Shown: positions 1-8,791, numbered from the stretch's first letter. The stretch: 64,000 nucleotides of DNA from Bradyrhizobium sp. CCBAU 51765 (GCF_015291725.1 NZ_CP030038.1:5445001-5509000); one strand, 5' to 3'. Notes: generated by a model not told the origin, from the sequence alone. Numbers and translations: made by a program.

Positions 1-364
1 CAATCCATGGGCGGTGATGCTTGCGCTCTGCGCCGCGCACACCGCTTCCCGTGCCGGCGTGCCGGCCTTCATGTCGCTGGTCCCGCCGGCGCGGCCCGAT
101 GGGCTGTCGGCCAGCGCCGGATCGCCGCCGGGCCGCAGCGTCGCCGTCGCCTTCGCTGTTGGAACGCTCGCGCTTGCCCTGGCGTTGGGGCCAGGCAAGG
201 CGCTGGTCGGCCTGGTCCTGCTGTCGCTCGCCGGCCTCATGCTGGCGCGGCTTGCCATCCGGCAGATCGGCGGGCAGACCGGCGACATTCTCGGGGCGTT
301 CGAGCAACTGGGCGAGATCCTGATCCTGCTGGTTGCCGCCGCGTCCTTCCAGATGAGACATTGA
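1..364 (+). CDS. cobS: Adenosylcobinamide-GDP ribazoletransferase, C-terminal part (cut by left edge)
   Basis: Only about the last 120 codons are present, in the frame that starts at base 2; the start lies outside the window. The visible part is hydrophobic and ends with a GGQTGD motif followed by a final membrane helix, the typical C-terminus of CobS. CobS is a membrane enzyme that joins adenosylcobinamide-GDP with alpha-ribazole in the last steps of vitamin B12 synthesis. The next gene, bluB, starts 4 bp after the stop and makes the lower ligand precursor used in the same step, which supports the call. Confidence 0.85.
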   Translation, partial: NPWAVMLALCAAHTASRAGVPAFMSLVPPARPDGLSASAGSPPGRSVAVAFAVGTLALALALGPGKALVGLVLLSLAGLMLARLAIRQIGGQTGDILGAFEQLGEILILLVAAASFQMRH

Positions 365-368
365 CCTC

Positions 369-1001
369 ATGGTCGAGTTCGATGACGCCTTCCGCCAACA
401 CCTGCGCGAGCTGTTCGTGTGGCGCCGCGACGTGCGCCGCTTTCGCAGCGACCCATTGCCGGCCGGCGCCGTCGATCGCCTGATCGAGACGGCCTGCCTC
501 TCGCCTTCGGTCGGCCTCAGCCAGCCCTGGCGCTTCGTCACCGTCGACGACGACGCGCGGCGCCGCGCTGTGATCGACGATTTCAGATCGTGCAACGCCG
601 ACGCTCTGAACGCCTATGTCGACGAGCGCGCCGCGCGCTATGCCACGCTGAAACTCTCGGGTCTCGAACAGGCCCCTGGTCACCTCGCCGTGTTCGCGGA
701 CAAGGCCAGCGACATCGGCCACGGCCTCGGCCGCGCGACCATGCCGGAGACAACCGAATATTCCGTGGTCGCCGCGATCACCGCGATGTGGCTCGCCGCG
801 CGCGCCGAGGGCATCGGTCTCGGCTGGGTGTCGATCCTGAGCCCGGATCGGATCCACGCCATTCTCGACGTGCCCAGCTCCTGGAAGTTCATCGCTTATC
901 TCTGCATCGGCTATCCGGAGATCGAGTGCGACCGGCCCGAGCTGGAGCAGGCGAAATGGGAGCACCGGCGCGATGCGGACGAGTTCACGCTGCGGCGCTA
1001 G
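369..1001 (+). CDS. bluB: 5,6-dimethylbenzimidazole synthase BluB
   Basis: This 210-residue nitroreductase-fold flavoenzyme converts reduced FMN and oxygen to 5,6-dimethylbenzimidazole, the lower base of cobalamin. The N-terminal WRRDVRRFR segment (residues 18-26), the SPSVGLSQPWRF motif (around 45-56) and the EGIGLGWVSI region are characteristic of BluB rather than of general nitroreductases, and the length is normal. It begins 4 bp after cobS and is probably translated with it. The pairing implies aerobic, oxygen-dependent production of the lower ligand. Confidence 0.93.
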   Translation: MVEFDDAFRQHLRELFVWRRDVRRFRSDPLPAGAVDRLIETACLSPSVGLSQPWRFVTVDDDARRRAVIDDFRSCNADALNAYVDERAARYATLKLSGLEQAPGHLAVFADKASDIGHGLGRATMPETTEYSVVAAITAMWLAARAEGIGLGWVSILSPDRIHAILDVPSSWKFIAYLCIGYPEIECDRPELEQAKWEHRRDADEFTLRR

Positions 1002-1212
1002 AGCACCTTTCGCGCAGATCATGCTCAGACAATGATCCAAGGCGCGATGATGATTCACCCTCATCTGATCACAGCAACCGTGTGAAACATTCGCGTTGGA
1101 CTCAAATCAACAGTTCGGATTCAAGCCTCCTTAATTCTTTCACGAGTATGTATAAGTTGTTACAACCGACTGCTACACGCAATTGCGGCAACCATAGGGA
1201 TACTGGCATACC
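1002..1212. other. Intergenic, no gene recognised
   Basis: No convincing reading frame is seen here. The first 70 bases (GAGCACC, GATCATGCTCAGA, GCGCGATGATGATTCACC) look like a worn copy of a short repeat type that I associate with Bradyrhizobium intergenic DNA; this is recollection, not a search. The stretch leads into the pilin pseudogene. Confidence 0.35.
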
Positions 1213-1388
1213 TTCAAAAGGCTCCTGACAGACGAAAGCGGCGCTACGGCTATCGAATCTGGCCTTATCGCTGCAGGTGGCCTTATCGCTGCAGACTGCG
1301 TTCGCTGTCATTGGCTGCCGTCAAGAACATCGGCACCGCATTGAGCGGCGTCTTCACAAGCGTCAATACCAAGCTGACCACACTCTGA
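1213..1388 (+). pseudogene. Degenerate Flp/Fap-type pilin gene
   Basis: The frame beginning at 1213 reads FKRLLTDESGATAIESGLIAAG, close to the class IVb Flp pilin leader and processing site (DESGATAIEYGLIAAG is usual). The conserved Glu-Tyr after the cleavage glycine is Glu-Ser here. The unit TGGCCTTATCGCTGCAG is then repeated in tandem (1260-1276 and 1278-1294, 18-bp period). The rest of the pilin is recovered only by shifting frame: AFAVIG near 1298 in a second frame, then VKNIGTALSGVFTSVNTKL from 1320 in a third, ending at TGA 1386-1388. No start codon with a ribosome site is present in frame. I read it as a dead pilin gene with one in-frame duplication and two frameshifts. Confidence 0.7.
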
Positions 1389-1634
1389 GCCTTCACGAAA
1401 AGCGGGGCGGCCCAGCCTCCCAGCGGCGGACTGCCGGAGATCCGAGCTCCAAGGATATTTTTGGTCAATCCAGGGCCGCCCTGCTTGCCCCTGCAAAGCC
1501 AGCGTGCCCGAGCGCCCTCATCGGCCAGCAGACGTCGCTCTCTCAGACCGCACATTGGGGAGCCCACGGCATTTGGTCCGTGCCGGACCGCGATCCTATC
1601 GCCCCTGAGCTATCGTCCGCTCCAGCCTCAAGTC
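1389..1634. other. Intergenic, nothing recognised
   Basis: About 245 bp between the pilin remnant and the 3' end of the LysR gene. I see no reading frame with family resemblance, no strong hairpin and no RNA gene. Confidence 0.4.
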
Positions 1635-2546
1635 TCAGCGCGTCCGCATGCCTGCCTCGTCCTCCCGGCCAAACCGCTCGACCAGAAAATCGATGAACAG
1701 CCGCACCTTCACCGACAGATGCCGCGTCGGCGGATAGACTGCGTACAGCGCGAGTGGCGGCGCAGAATAGTCCTGGAGCACGACGCGCAATTCACCTTTC
1801 CGCACGGCATCTGCGGCGATGAATTCAGGGAGCAGCGCGAGCCCCCTGCCCTTGACCGCGACGTCGCGGAGCACCTCGGCATTGTTGACGCAGAGTGACC
1901 AGGCCGGCTGGATCCAGTGATCGCCATCGCTGCCTGAGAGCTTCCACTGGTTGCCGGTCAGCAGGAAGCCGTAGGTCAGCGAGGTGTGCCCGCGCAGATC
2001 CTGCGGATGTCTTGGCGTGCCGTGACGCGCGAGATAGTCGGGCGAGCCACAGATCATGCGCGCCACCGGCATGATCTTGCGCGCGATCAGGCTGGAGGAT
2101 TCCAGCTCCGCGATGCGCAGCGTGACGTCGAAGCCGTCCTGCACGGGATCGAGCAGATCGTCGCTGAGCACGATCTGGAGCTGAAGCTCGCCATGGCGCG
2201 CCATGAAATCGGCGAGCGCCGGCCCGAGCCGCATCGTGCCGAACGACATCGGCGCGTTGACCCGCAACAGGCCACGCGGCGCCGACTGCGCCTGCGTCAC
2301 CGCCTGGTCCGCGGCCTCGATCTCCGAGAGGATCACGACCGCGCGTTCGAAATAGCGCTGGCCGTTCTCGGTCGGGCTGGCGTGCCGCGTGGTCCGGTTC
2401 AACAGCTGGACCCCGAGACTCTCCTCGAGGTCGGCGATGTATTTGCTGATCGCCGAGCGCGACAGCCGCAGCTGGCGGCCGGCCTCGGCAAAGCTCCCGC
2501 TTTCGACCACCTTCACGAAGGCTCGGAGGCTGCCGAGCTTATCCAA
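1635..2546 (-). CDS. LysR-family transcriptional regulator
   Basis: This 303-residue protein has an N-terminal winged helix-turn-helix (about residues 1-60, with FAEAGRQLRLSRSAISKYI as the recognition region) and a periplasmic-binding-like effector domain beginning near residue 90 (GLLRVNAPMSFG), the standard LysR plan. It is transcribed divergently from the dioxygenase-like and hydrolase genes starting at 2676, with a 129-bp shared promoter region containing two related ATTGT-CCAAT elements. By position it probably controls that pair, perhaps in response to quinones or phenols. The effector is not deducible from sequence. Confidence 0.88.
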   Translation of the reverse strand: MDKLGSLRAFVKVVESGSFAEAGRQLRLSRSAISKYIADLEESLGVQLLNRTTRHASPTENGQRYFERAVVILSEIEAADQAVTQAQSAPRGLLRVNAPMSFGTMRLGPALADFMARHGELQLQIVLSDDLLDPVQDGFDVTLRIAELESSSLIARKIMPVARMICGSPDYLARHGTPRHPQDLRGHTSLTYGFLLTGNQWKLSGSDGDHWIQPAWSLCVNNAEVLRDVAVKGRGLALLPEFIAADAVRKGELRVVLQDYSAPPLALYAVYPPTRHLSVKVRLFIDFLVERFGREDEAGMRTR

Positions 2547-2560
2547 GGCCCCGCCTCTCC

Positions 2561-2616
2561 GATTGTTTCCAAATCGTAGACATAGCCGTCATAATTGCAT
2601 GGATTGTCTCCAATCC
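2561..2616. promoter_or_regulatory. Paired LysR-type operator candidates
   Basis: Two similar imperfect palindromes, GATTGTTTCCAAATC (2561-2575) and GGATTGTCTCCAATCC (2601-2616), lie about four helical turns apart in the divergent promoter between the LysR gene and the 2676 gene. Two related sites at this spacing fit the usual LysR tetramer binding. Assignment to this regulator is inferred. Confidence 0.5.
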
Positions 2617-2675
2617 CAAGCGGAACAATATTTCCGCCCAGAGCAAGCCCGCTCCCCAAATCTTGGAGGACGACA

Positions 2676-3614
2676 ATGTCTGGACTGCACCATGTCACCG
2701 CGATCGCCGGCGATCCCATCAGGAATTTCGGCTTCTACACCCGGGATCTCGGCCTGCGCTTCGTCAAGAAGACGGTCAATTTCGACGATCCCGGCACCTA
2801 TCACTTCTATTACGGCGACGAGACCGGCCGCCCCGGCACCATCCTGACCTTCTTCCCCTGGGCGGGCGTCTCGGCCGGACGCCGCGGCGTCGGCGAAACC
2901 CATCAGACCGCCTTCCGCGTGCCGCAGCGCTCGCTCGGCTACTGGACGCAGCGTTTCACCGAGAAGGGCATCGCGTACGAGGCGCTGGAGAAGCGCTTCG
3001 GCGAGTCCGTGCTGCCGTTCACTGACCCGGATGGCATGGCCCTGGCACTGGTCGGCATCCCCGGCGCAGAGAACGAGCCCGGCTGGAGCAACGGCGACGT
3101 GCCGGCCGAGCACGCGATCCGAGGCTTCCACGGCGTGACCTTGCTGCTGGACAGCGCGGCGAAGACGGCCGCCGTCCTCACCGACGTGTTCGGCTTCAAG
3201 GAGACCGGACGCGAAGGCTCGGTGATCCGCTTCAAGGCTTCAGGCGATGCCGAAGGCAGCGTCGTCGATATCTACGAGGCCAAGGGCTTCTTGCGCGGGC
3301 ACCAAGGCGGCGGCTCGGTGCATCACATCGCCTTCCGCGCGGTTGACGATGCCGAACAGGGCAAGATGGCGCAGAAGCTCGTCAGCAATCACGGCCTGCA
3401 CCCGACCGAGCAGCGGGACCGCAACTACTTCCGGTCGGTCTACTTCCGCGAGCCCGGCGGCGTGCTGTTCGAGATCGCGACCGACATCCCCGGCTTCGCC
3501 GTCGACGAGCCCGTCGCGACGCTGGGGCGTGAGCTGAAGCTGCCGAGCTTCCTCGAACAGCATCGCAAGCAGATCGAGGACGTGTTGCCGAGCCTGGAGG
3601 AGAGCGTGTCATGA
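2676..3614 (+). CDS. VOC-family ring-cleaving dioxygenase-like protein (MhqO-like)
   Basis: The protein has 312 residues and two vicinal-oxygen-chelate modules. The first begins SGLHHVTAIAGDP with a metal-binding type His; the second contains VHHIAFRAVDD and ends REPGGVLFEIATD, where the Glu is the expected metal ligand. This is the architecture of MhqO/MhqA-type hydroquinone-linked dioxygenases and related glyoxalases. The ATG at 2676 was chosen because GGAGG lies 5 bp upstream and the family N-terminus starts exactly there; an upstream ATG at 2595 would add unrelated residues. The stop overlaps the next start by 4 bp. In other bacteria such pairs take part in quinone or electrophile detoxification; the substrate here is not known. 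Confidence 0.82.
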   Translation: MSGLHHVTAIAGDPIRNFGFYTRDLGLRFVKKTVNFDDPGTYHFYYGDETGRPGTILTFFPWAGVSAGRRGVGETHQTAFRVPQRSLGYWTQRFTEKGIAYEALEKRFGESVLPFTDPDGMALALVGIPGAENEPGWSNGDVPAEHAIRGFHGVTLLLDSAAKTAAVLTDVFGFKETGREGSVIRFKASGDAEGSVVDIYEAKGFLRGHQGGGSVHHIAFRAVDDAEQGKMAQKLVSNHGLHPTEQRDRNYFRSVYFREPGGVLFEIATDIPGFAVDEPVATLGRELKLPSFLEQHRKQIEDVLPSLEESVS

Positions 3615-4237
3615 CCGCAAGTGCATTCATTCATCGTTTCGAGCCCGCGCGCGATGCGGGCTCACCCCCGCTGCTGCTGTTGCACGGCACCGGCGGCGAC
3701 GAGAACGACCTGCTCGGGCTCGGCAAGATGATCTCGCCCGGCGCCGCCCTGCTCTCGCCGCGCGGCCGCGTGCTCGAGCACGGCATGCCGCGCTTCTTCC
3801 GCCGCCTCGCCGAGGGCGTGTTCGACGAGGACGACGTCCGCCGTCGCGCGCACGAGCTCGGCGACTTCGTCGCGGAGGCACGCAAGCAATACGGCCTCGC
3901 CGCGCCGATCGCGGTCGGCTTCTCCAACGGCGCCAACATCGCGGCGGCGCTGTTGCTGCTGAAGCCGGAGGCGCTTGCGGGCGCGATCCTGCTGCGCGCC
4001 ATGGTGCCGCTGTCGGATCCGCCGAACGCCGACCTTGCAGGCAAGCCCGTTCTGCTGCTCTCCGGGCAGGCGGATCCGATCGTGCCGGCGAGCAATTCCG
4101 CAAGCCTTGCGGCGCTGCTGTCGGAAGCGGGCGCGCGCGTGACTCACAAGGTCCTGCCGGCGGACCACCAATTGTCGCAAGCCGACGTGACGCTCGCCCG
4201 CGATTGGGTCGGCAGCGTCGAGGCGAAAGTGGCATGA
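3611..4237 (+). CDS. Alpha/beta hydrolase, phospholipase/carboxylesterase type (MhqD-like)
   Basis: A 208-residue serine hydrolase. The oxyanion region reads LLLHGTGGDEND (about residues 22-33), the nucleophile lies in GFSNG, the acid in SGQADPIVP and the base His in PADHQLS, so the catalytic triad is complete. This short esterase type is regularly found next to MhqO-like dioxygenases. It is translationally coupled to the preceding gene through ATGA. A role in removing quinone-derived esters or thioesters is inferred from the pairing. Confidence 0.82.
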   Translation: MTASAFIHRFEPARDAGSPPLLLLHGTGGDENDLLGLGKMISPGAALLSPRGRVLEHGMPRFFRRLAEGVFDEDDVRRRAHELGDFVAEARKQYGLAAPIAVGFSNGANIAAALLLLKPEALAGAILLRAMVPLSDPPNADLAGKPVLLLSGQADPIVPASNSASLAALLSEAGARVTHKVLPADHQLSQADVTLARDWVGSVEAKVA

Positions 4238-4243
4238 TGTAGA

Positions 4244-4275
4244 AGCGGCGCAACGTTCACGAACGGTGCGCCGCT
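4244..4275. terminator. Bidirectional hairpin terminator between convergent genes
   Basis: AGCGGCGCA at 4244-4252 pairs with TGCGCCGCT at 4267-4275, and inside it CGTTC (4254-4258) pairs with GAACG (4261-4265), giving a long GC-rich stem. It sits in the 48-bp gap between the hydrolase and the convergent EamA gene. Confidence 0.7.
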
Positions 4276-4285
4276 TTCATCGGCT

Positions 4286-5257
4286 TCACGTTCCGCTCCG
4301 AGGTCCGTGCTCGGGCCATAGCGACAGGCCAAGCGCCGTCACCAGAAACGCAGCGGCGACAATGTCCTGCACGGTCAGACGCTCGCCGAGAATCGTCCAC
4401 GAGGCGGCCAGTCCGAAGAAGATCGAGCCGTAGGATGTCAATGCGACCACGATCGCCACATTGAGCACGCGAAGGGCCATGCTTTGCAGGAGCTGACCGG
4501 CGAGCGACAACAGCAACACAAGTTCGACATCGAACCACAGCACGGTTTGCACATCGAAGTGCTGAGCCGGAATGAGAACGGAATCCAGCCGTCCAGCAAT
4601 GACACCAAGCGCACCGAGCGCAATGCAGCCGAGGGCGCCGAACACGCCGACGACAAACAGTGCTGGATAGACCTTGTCGAGCTGACGAATGCCGAGCGTC
4701 AGGATCGCCCAGGCGAGGATGAAGACGGCAATGAGAAGATCGCCGGTCATCGTCGCGGCGCCAGAGGACCTGGACAGCGTCAGCGTCGCAGCACCCGTGA
4801 TGCCGATGGCAATCGCGATTATCTTCAACACAGAGAGCCGTTCACGCAGGAATAACGCCGCCATGCCGGCGGCCAGCGGTGGAAAGAGACTGAGCAGCAA
4901 TACGGCATGCGACGCACTGGTGGCGTGTGCGCCGAGAGCGGATAGCGCGTTGGTGCCCGGTCCGTAGGCGATGCCACAAAACAGGAAAAGCGCCGCGCTC
5001 CTGATCGTCAGCGGAGGACATCGCCGTGGCCTGGTGGCGACGGCGAGCAGTAGGAACAGTGGCAGCGACCATACGCCGCGCGCAACGAAAAGACCGACGG
5101 CGTCAAAACCGGCGGCAGCCTTGGGCGCATAAAGTATCTTCGATGCTACCGCGTTGACGCCAAAGAACACCGCCGAAACCAAGGCCGCACCCACGGCGAG
5201 AGGCCGGCTTCTCTGATTGGCGCCCGGGCTTGCTGAAGGATCTGGAGCCTGCTCCAT
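4286..5257 (-). CDS. EamA/DMT-family inner-membrane transporter
   Basis: This 323-residue protein is highly hydrophobic with about ten predicted helices in two similar halves (ending GMAALFLRERLS and ASWTILGERLTVQD), the arrangement of the drug/metabolite transporter family. Each half ends with the family-typical E-R-L motif. Substrates of such exporters vary widely and cannot be read from sequence. It follows the second MRJP-like gene after 88 bp on the same strand, so it may be the last gene of that operon. Confidence 0.85.
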   Translation of the reverse strand: MEQAPDPSASPGANQRSRPLAVGAALVSAVFFGVNAVASKILYAPKAAAGFDAVGLFVARGVWSLPLFLLLAVATRPRRCPPLTIRSAALFLFCGIAYGPGTNALSALGAHATSASHAVLLLSLFPPLAAGMAALFLRERLSVLKIIAIAIGITGAATLTLSRSSGAATMTGDLLIAVFILAWAILTLGIRQLDKVYPALFVVGVFGALGCIALGALGVIAGRLDSVLIPAQHFDVQTVLWFDVELVLLLSLAGQLLQSMALRVLNVAIVVALTSYGSIFFGLAASWTILGERLTVQDIVAAAFLVTALGLSLWPEHGPRSGT

Positions 5258-5345
5258 GATATTGAGAGAACTCAGTCTGGATCCTGACGATGGTTCATCG
5301 GCAGCTCCCCGATCTTTGAGAGCTGCTGCCGCACAACGGAAGCGG

Positions 5346-6419
5346 TCATCGCCGGACGGGCTTCACTCCGAGGGCAATCGAGTAAAGCCGGATTGGCCAA
5401 TCGACGGCGTCCTTGCCCTGATTGAGACCCCGAGTCCGATTGAGCTGGGCGGCCGGCATCCACAACCTGCCTTCGTCGTCTATCCACATGGCATCCACCC
5501 ATGCCAGGCGCGGATCGGCAATCAACGTCGATACCTTGCCGGTGGCCGACACTGTCAGAATCCGCGAACGATCGGTGTCGCTGACATAGATCGTACCTGC
5601 TGCGTCGATCGCAGTGCCACCGGTCGAGGGTGTGTCGGCAAATCGCTCGACGTGACCGGAGAGGGTCGCTTCGTCGAGAGACGCATCATCCAGGAAGCGC
5701 GTGCCGATCCGAAACATCGGGCCCGAGCAAGGCTGATAATAGAGCCAGCGTCCGTCGCCGGAGACCTCGAGCTGATCCGCATGCACGACGACCGGCCTGC
5801 CGTCAGAATCGAGCAGCTCCCGGCCCTCGGCTATCAGCGGCCGAACGGCTACCGTGGAAGAGTGGTTCTCCAGGACACGACGTGCCTGTCCGGAGGACAG
5901 ATCGAGGACGATCAGCGCGGGTCGGCCCGCATCGGTCAGGTAGGCGACACCGCCATTGAATCGGACATCGTCGACGAAGCTCGCACCCCGGGCAACGGAG
6001 GTCAGATCGTAGACGCGGGTCACCCGATTGGCGGCCAGATCGATGCGAACGAGCTTCGGACCACCTTCCGCCAACGGCTTGCCGATCCCCGGCGCGCCGC
6101 GATCGACAATCCACAGGGCTCCATCGGGACCGACGCGCAGAGAGTTTGCGCCAACGAATGCGCGCCGTCCGTCCTGCCCCTCGCGCCAATCATTCCAGGT
6201 TGCGTCGGGATAGGGCCTGACCTTCCCGGCTGTGATTTCGGCGATCTCCGGCTGACCTGGCTTTTGCGGCTGAACAACGACGAAGCGCCGTCCGTCGAGC
6301 GAGGTCGTAACGCCATTCATGACGAGCTCATCCGATGCGAATTCCGGGACGAGCTTATTCACAGGCTTCGCCATTGCGACCGAACTCGCTAGAAAGAGAA
6401 CAACGATTGTGCGAAGCAT
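5346..6419 (-). CDS. Secreted MRJP/yellow-family protein, copy 1
   Basis: The 357-residue protein has an N-terminal signal peptide (MLRTIVVLFLASSVAMAK) and repeated beta-propeller-like segments such as DGALWIVDRGAPGI, GASFVDDVRFNGGVAYLTDAG and GTIYVSDTDRSRI. These match the major royal jelly protein/yellow family, which also has bacterial members of largely unknown function. It lies 53 bp downstream of a paralogue and is probably in the same operon as the GlcG-like, cupin and oxidoreductase genes. It is likely periplasmic. Similarity to SMP-30-type propellers means a lactonase or small-molecule-binding role is possible but unproven. Confidence 0.8.
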   Translation of the reverse strand: MLRTIVVLFLASSVAMAKPVNKLVPEFASDELVMNGVTTSLDGRRFVVVQPQKPGQPEIAEITAGKVRPYPDATWNDWREGQDGRRAFVGANSLRVGPDGALWIVDRGAPGIGKPLAEGGPKLVRIDLAANRVTRVYDLTSVARGASFVDDVRFNGGVAYLTDAGRPALIVLDLSSGQARRVLENHSSTVAVRPLIAEGRELLDSDGRPVVVHADQLEVSGDGRWLYYQPCSGPMFRIGTRFLDDASLDEATLSGHVERFADTPSTGGTAIDAAGTIYVSDTDRSRILTVSATGKVSTLIADPRLAWVDAMWIDDEGRLWMPAAQLNRTRGLNQGKDAVDWPIRLYSIALGVKPVRR

Positions 6420-6472
6420 GGCGCGTTCCAGTCGTCCGCTCGATCAGATTCTGAATGCCACGGACCATCGTA

Positions 6473-7678
6473 TCACTTCAGCAAGACGGGTCCCGCGTCG
6501 ATCCTGACGCGGAAGAGCGTGTACGGCTTCACACGTTGGTCCTGTCCCTCATGGAATTGGGCTTGCCGATGAAGTTGGTTGGCCGTGAAGTACAGGTAAC
6601 CGTCCGAGGCGACCGACAGCGTGTCAGGCCACAATATTCGTGGATCGTGCGCGATGGTCCTCCAGTCACCATCGCCCTGACGCTGGCGAATGCTGTTGCG
6701 CTCGTAGTCGCCTGCATAGATACGGCCCTTGTCGTCGGCCTCGAGACCATCCGAGGCTCCCTTTTCGCCCAGATCGATAACCGCCTCGGCGAGGGCTGCC
6801 TCCGATGCGGACCGATCGACCAGAAGGGCTGTCGGAACTGAATACAAGTGCCGGCTCGATAAGGGGCAGTAGTAGAGCGTCGCGCCGTCGGCAGAAATTG
6901 CGATGCCGTCGGCGGCGACGTTGAAGGATGCGGGAGGCTTTCCTTTTTCACGAACCGCCAGCCGCTCGCCTTCCACGACAGGAATAAATGCAGGGTCTGG
7001 CGAGGTCGACCTGTGCCCTGTCAGTTTCCTCCAGCTTTCGCCGCTATCGAGGTCGACAACAATAATGCCGCCCGGTCCGCTGATCGACGAATCCGTAATG
7101 AACGCGACGCCGGCTTTGCCCCGGCGCAGGTCGAAGCGCACATCGTTGATATAGGTCGTCGGCAAGACCGTGGACGACGGCAGCACAATGGTCTTCACCA
7201 CCATGTTGGTCGCCAGGTCCACCGCGACCAGCTTCGCGCCGCCCGCGACCGGCGGTGAAAAGCCGGGCGCTGCGGTGTCGAGAATCCATAGCCGGCCCGC
7301 CGGGTCGACGACGACGCTCTGCACACTGCCAAGGGTCTCTCCAGGGCGCGCCGGATCGAAAATGTTGATTATCGCATCCGGATAGGGAACGACCTTGCCG
7401 TCCCGGATCTCGCCGACCGTGAACGGCACGTCATCACCCCACCGAGGGAAGTTGACGAAGATGCGACCGTCGGGGGCTACGGAGACCCCGGTCGGCATGG
7501 CATCGTGGAACTCAAAGACCGGCTCGATCGTCCCGATCGAACGATCGCTGGCGAGTTGCCTGCCGGATGCCGATAAAGCCATGGTGGTGTCCTCCGGATT
7601 TCGAGCCATCGCCGCCGTTCCTGAAGCGAAGTAGGCAGCGAGACAGGCGATTTTGGCCGCCTTGTGCAGGGTCATCAT
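6473..7678 (-). CDS. Secreted MRJP/yellow-family protein, copy 2
   Basis: With the ATG at 7678 the protein has 401 residues and begins with a signal peptide (MMTLHKAAKIACLAAYF, cleavage near TAAMA). Family segments include GRLWILDTAAPGFS, TYINDVRFDLRRGKAGVAFITDSS and DGYLYFTANQLHRQ, parallel to those of the neighbouring copy. The frame stays open upstream to 8044, but that part encodes an Arg-rich sequence that is an overlap shadow of the GlcG-like gene, so the later start with GGAAATTTG just before it is preferred. The two copies differ clearly, so the duplication is old. Confidence 0.8.
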   Translation of the reverse strand: MMTLHKAAKIACLAAYFASGTAAMARNPEDTTMALSASGRQLASDRSIGTIEPVFEFHDAMPTGVSVAPDGRIFVNFPRWGDDVPFTVGEIRDGKVVPYPDAIINIFDPARPGETLGSVQSVVVDPAGRLWILDTAAPGFSPPVAGGAKLVAVDLATNMVVKTIVLPSSTVLPTTYINDVRFDLRRGKAGVAFITDSSISGPGGIIVVDLDSGESWRKLTGHRSTSPDPAFIPVVEGERLAVREKGKPPASFNVAADGIAISADGATLYYCPLSSRHLYSVPTALLVDRSASEAALAEAVIDLGEKGASDGLEADDKGRIYAGDYERNSIRQRQGDGDWRTIAHDPRILWPDTLSVASDGYLYFTANQLHRQAQFHEGQDQRVKPYTLFRVRIDAGPVLLK

Positions 7679-7713
7679 CAAATTTCCGTGCCGATCAGCG
7701 CAAGCGGGCTTCG

Positions 7714-8151
7714 TCATTCGGAAGCGGAGAGCGCCGCCAATATCGCGTCGCGCCCAGCCTCGGCGACGGCAACATCCTGTTCGGTGGTTCCAGAGCCGAC
7801 GCCAATCGCCCCTACCAACTCGCCGCGGAAGACGATCGGAAGACCTCCGCCGAGATTGGTGATGCCGCCGTGACTTGCGAATGCCAGGTCCGCTCCGAAC
7901 TCGAACGGAATTGCCCCCGTCGGCGCACCGATCGACACGCTGGTTGCGGCCTTGGCGATCGCAGGATCGCGGGCAAGAACGGCTGCGCCGTCGACCCTCG
8001 CGAACGCCAGGAGATTGCCTCCCGCATCGACGACGGCAATGCATTCCGGCGCCGCGATCTCCCTGGATTTCGCGACGGCGGCCTCGATCGCCATCGCGGC
8101 CGCCGCATAGGTGAGTTGCTGTTTGCTGTGCGTGAGGGGGTAGCTTGACAT
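7714..8151 (-). CDS. GlcG/HbpS-family protein (DUF336-like)
   Basis: From the ATG at 8151 the protein has 145 residues, the normal size for this family. The motif ECIAVVDAGGNLLAFARVDGA (in two parts) and the glycine-rich HGGITNLGGGLPI segment are typical. The frame extends further upstream, but that part overlaps the cupin gene and carries no family signature. Members occur in glycolate, propanediol and aromatic gene clusters, some bind haem, and their biochemical role is mostly unclear. No signal peptide is seen. It sits 35 bp before the MRJP copy 2 gene on the same strand. Confidence 0.8.
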   Translation of the reverse strand: MSSYPLTHSKQQLTYAAAAMAIEAAVAKSREIAAPECIAVVDAGGNLLAFARVDGAAVLARDPAIAKAATSVSIGAPTGAIPFEFGADLAFASHGGITNLGGGLPIVFRGELVGAIGVGSGTTEQDVAVAEAGRDAILAALSASE

Positions 8152-8215
8152 TGCGAGAATTCCCGATTGGCTTTCAATGATGAGACCCGATGCACCTTGC
8201 GATCGGGTCGCCATC

Positions 8216-8737
8216 TCATTTTGACGACGCCGCGATCGAAGGGACCCCGTCGATCCAGTCCTGGCGTTGCGGAGAGAAGAAATCGATATCGATCGTGTCT
8301 TCGGTGCAGACAAACTCATGCGGTGTATTCGGTGGAATGATCATGACGGTCCCCGCCGTCATGACGAACTTCTTGCCTTGCGAGCTGACCTCGCACCGCC
8401 CTTCGGTAATCCACGTGATCTGCTCGTTCGCGTGATGGTGCAGCGGGAAGACGCCTCCCTTCTTCACGATCCATTTGACGAACGTGGATTGCGCGCCAAC
8501 CAGATATTGCCGTTGCACCAGGGGAGATATCTGTTCGATTGGCTGCTGGTCGAGCTGATAGAGGGCCGGAACCATCGCCGAATGGCCGCTGACGCTGGGC
8601 TGTATCCCGCTTTCAGGCGCGTCCGTGACGACAGGCGCTGCCGATAGTGAAGGCGCGGGGCGGTTCTGGGCGGTTGCAGGCGCGATCAAGGCTGATCCCG
8701 AGAGAAGCAGCGCAATGGCAGCGGGGTTGAGCTTCAT
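8216..8737 (-). CDS. Secreted cupin-domain protein
   Basis: The protein has 173 residues and starts with a signal peptide (MKLNPAAIALLLSGSALIAPATAQ). The cupin motif 1 is visible as GGVFPLHHHANEQITWITEG, with His-His-His and Glu as likely metal ligands, and motif 2 as PPNTPHEFVC. A single cupin barrel in the periplasm is expected. AGGAAAGACC precedes the ATG. Being between an oxidoreductase and a GlcG-like gene, it may act on a small organic compound processed by this operon; no reaction can be assigned. Confidence 0.82.
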   Translation of the reverse strand: MKLNPAAIALLLSGSALIAPATAQNRPAPSLSAAPVVTDAPESGIQPSVSGHSAMVPALYQLDQQPIEQISPLVQRQYLVGAQSTFVKWIVKKGGVFPLHHHANEQITWITEGRCEVSSQGKKFVMTAGTVMIIPPNTPHEFVCTEDTIDIDFFSPQRQDWIDGVPSIAASSK

Positions 8738-8791
8738 TGGTCTTTCCTGAACTGATGGATGATTGCGACGGGCTCCGGCCTGAGCATGGCG

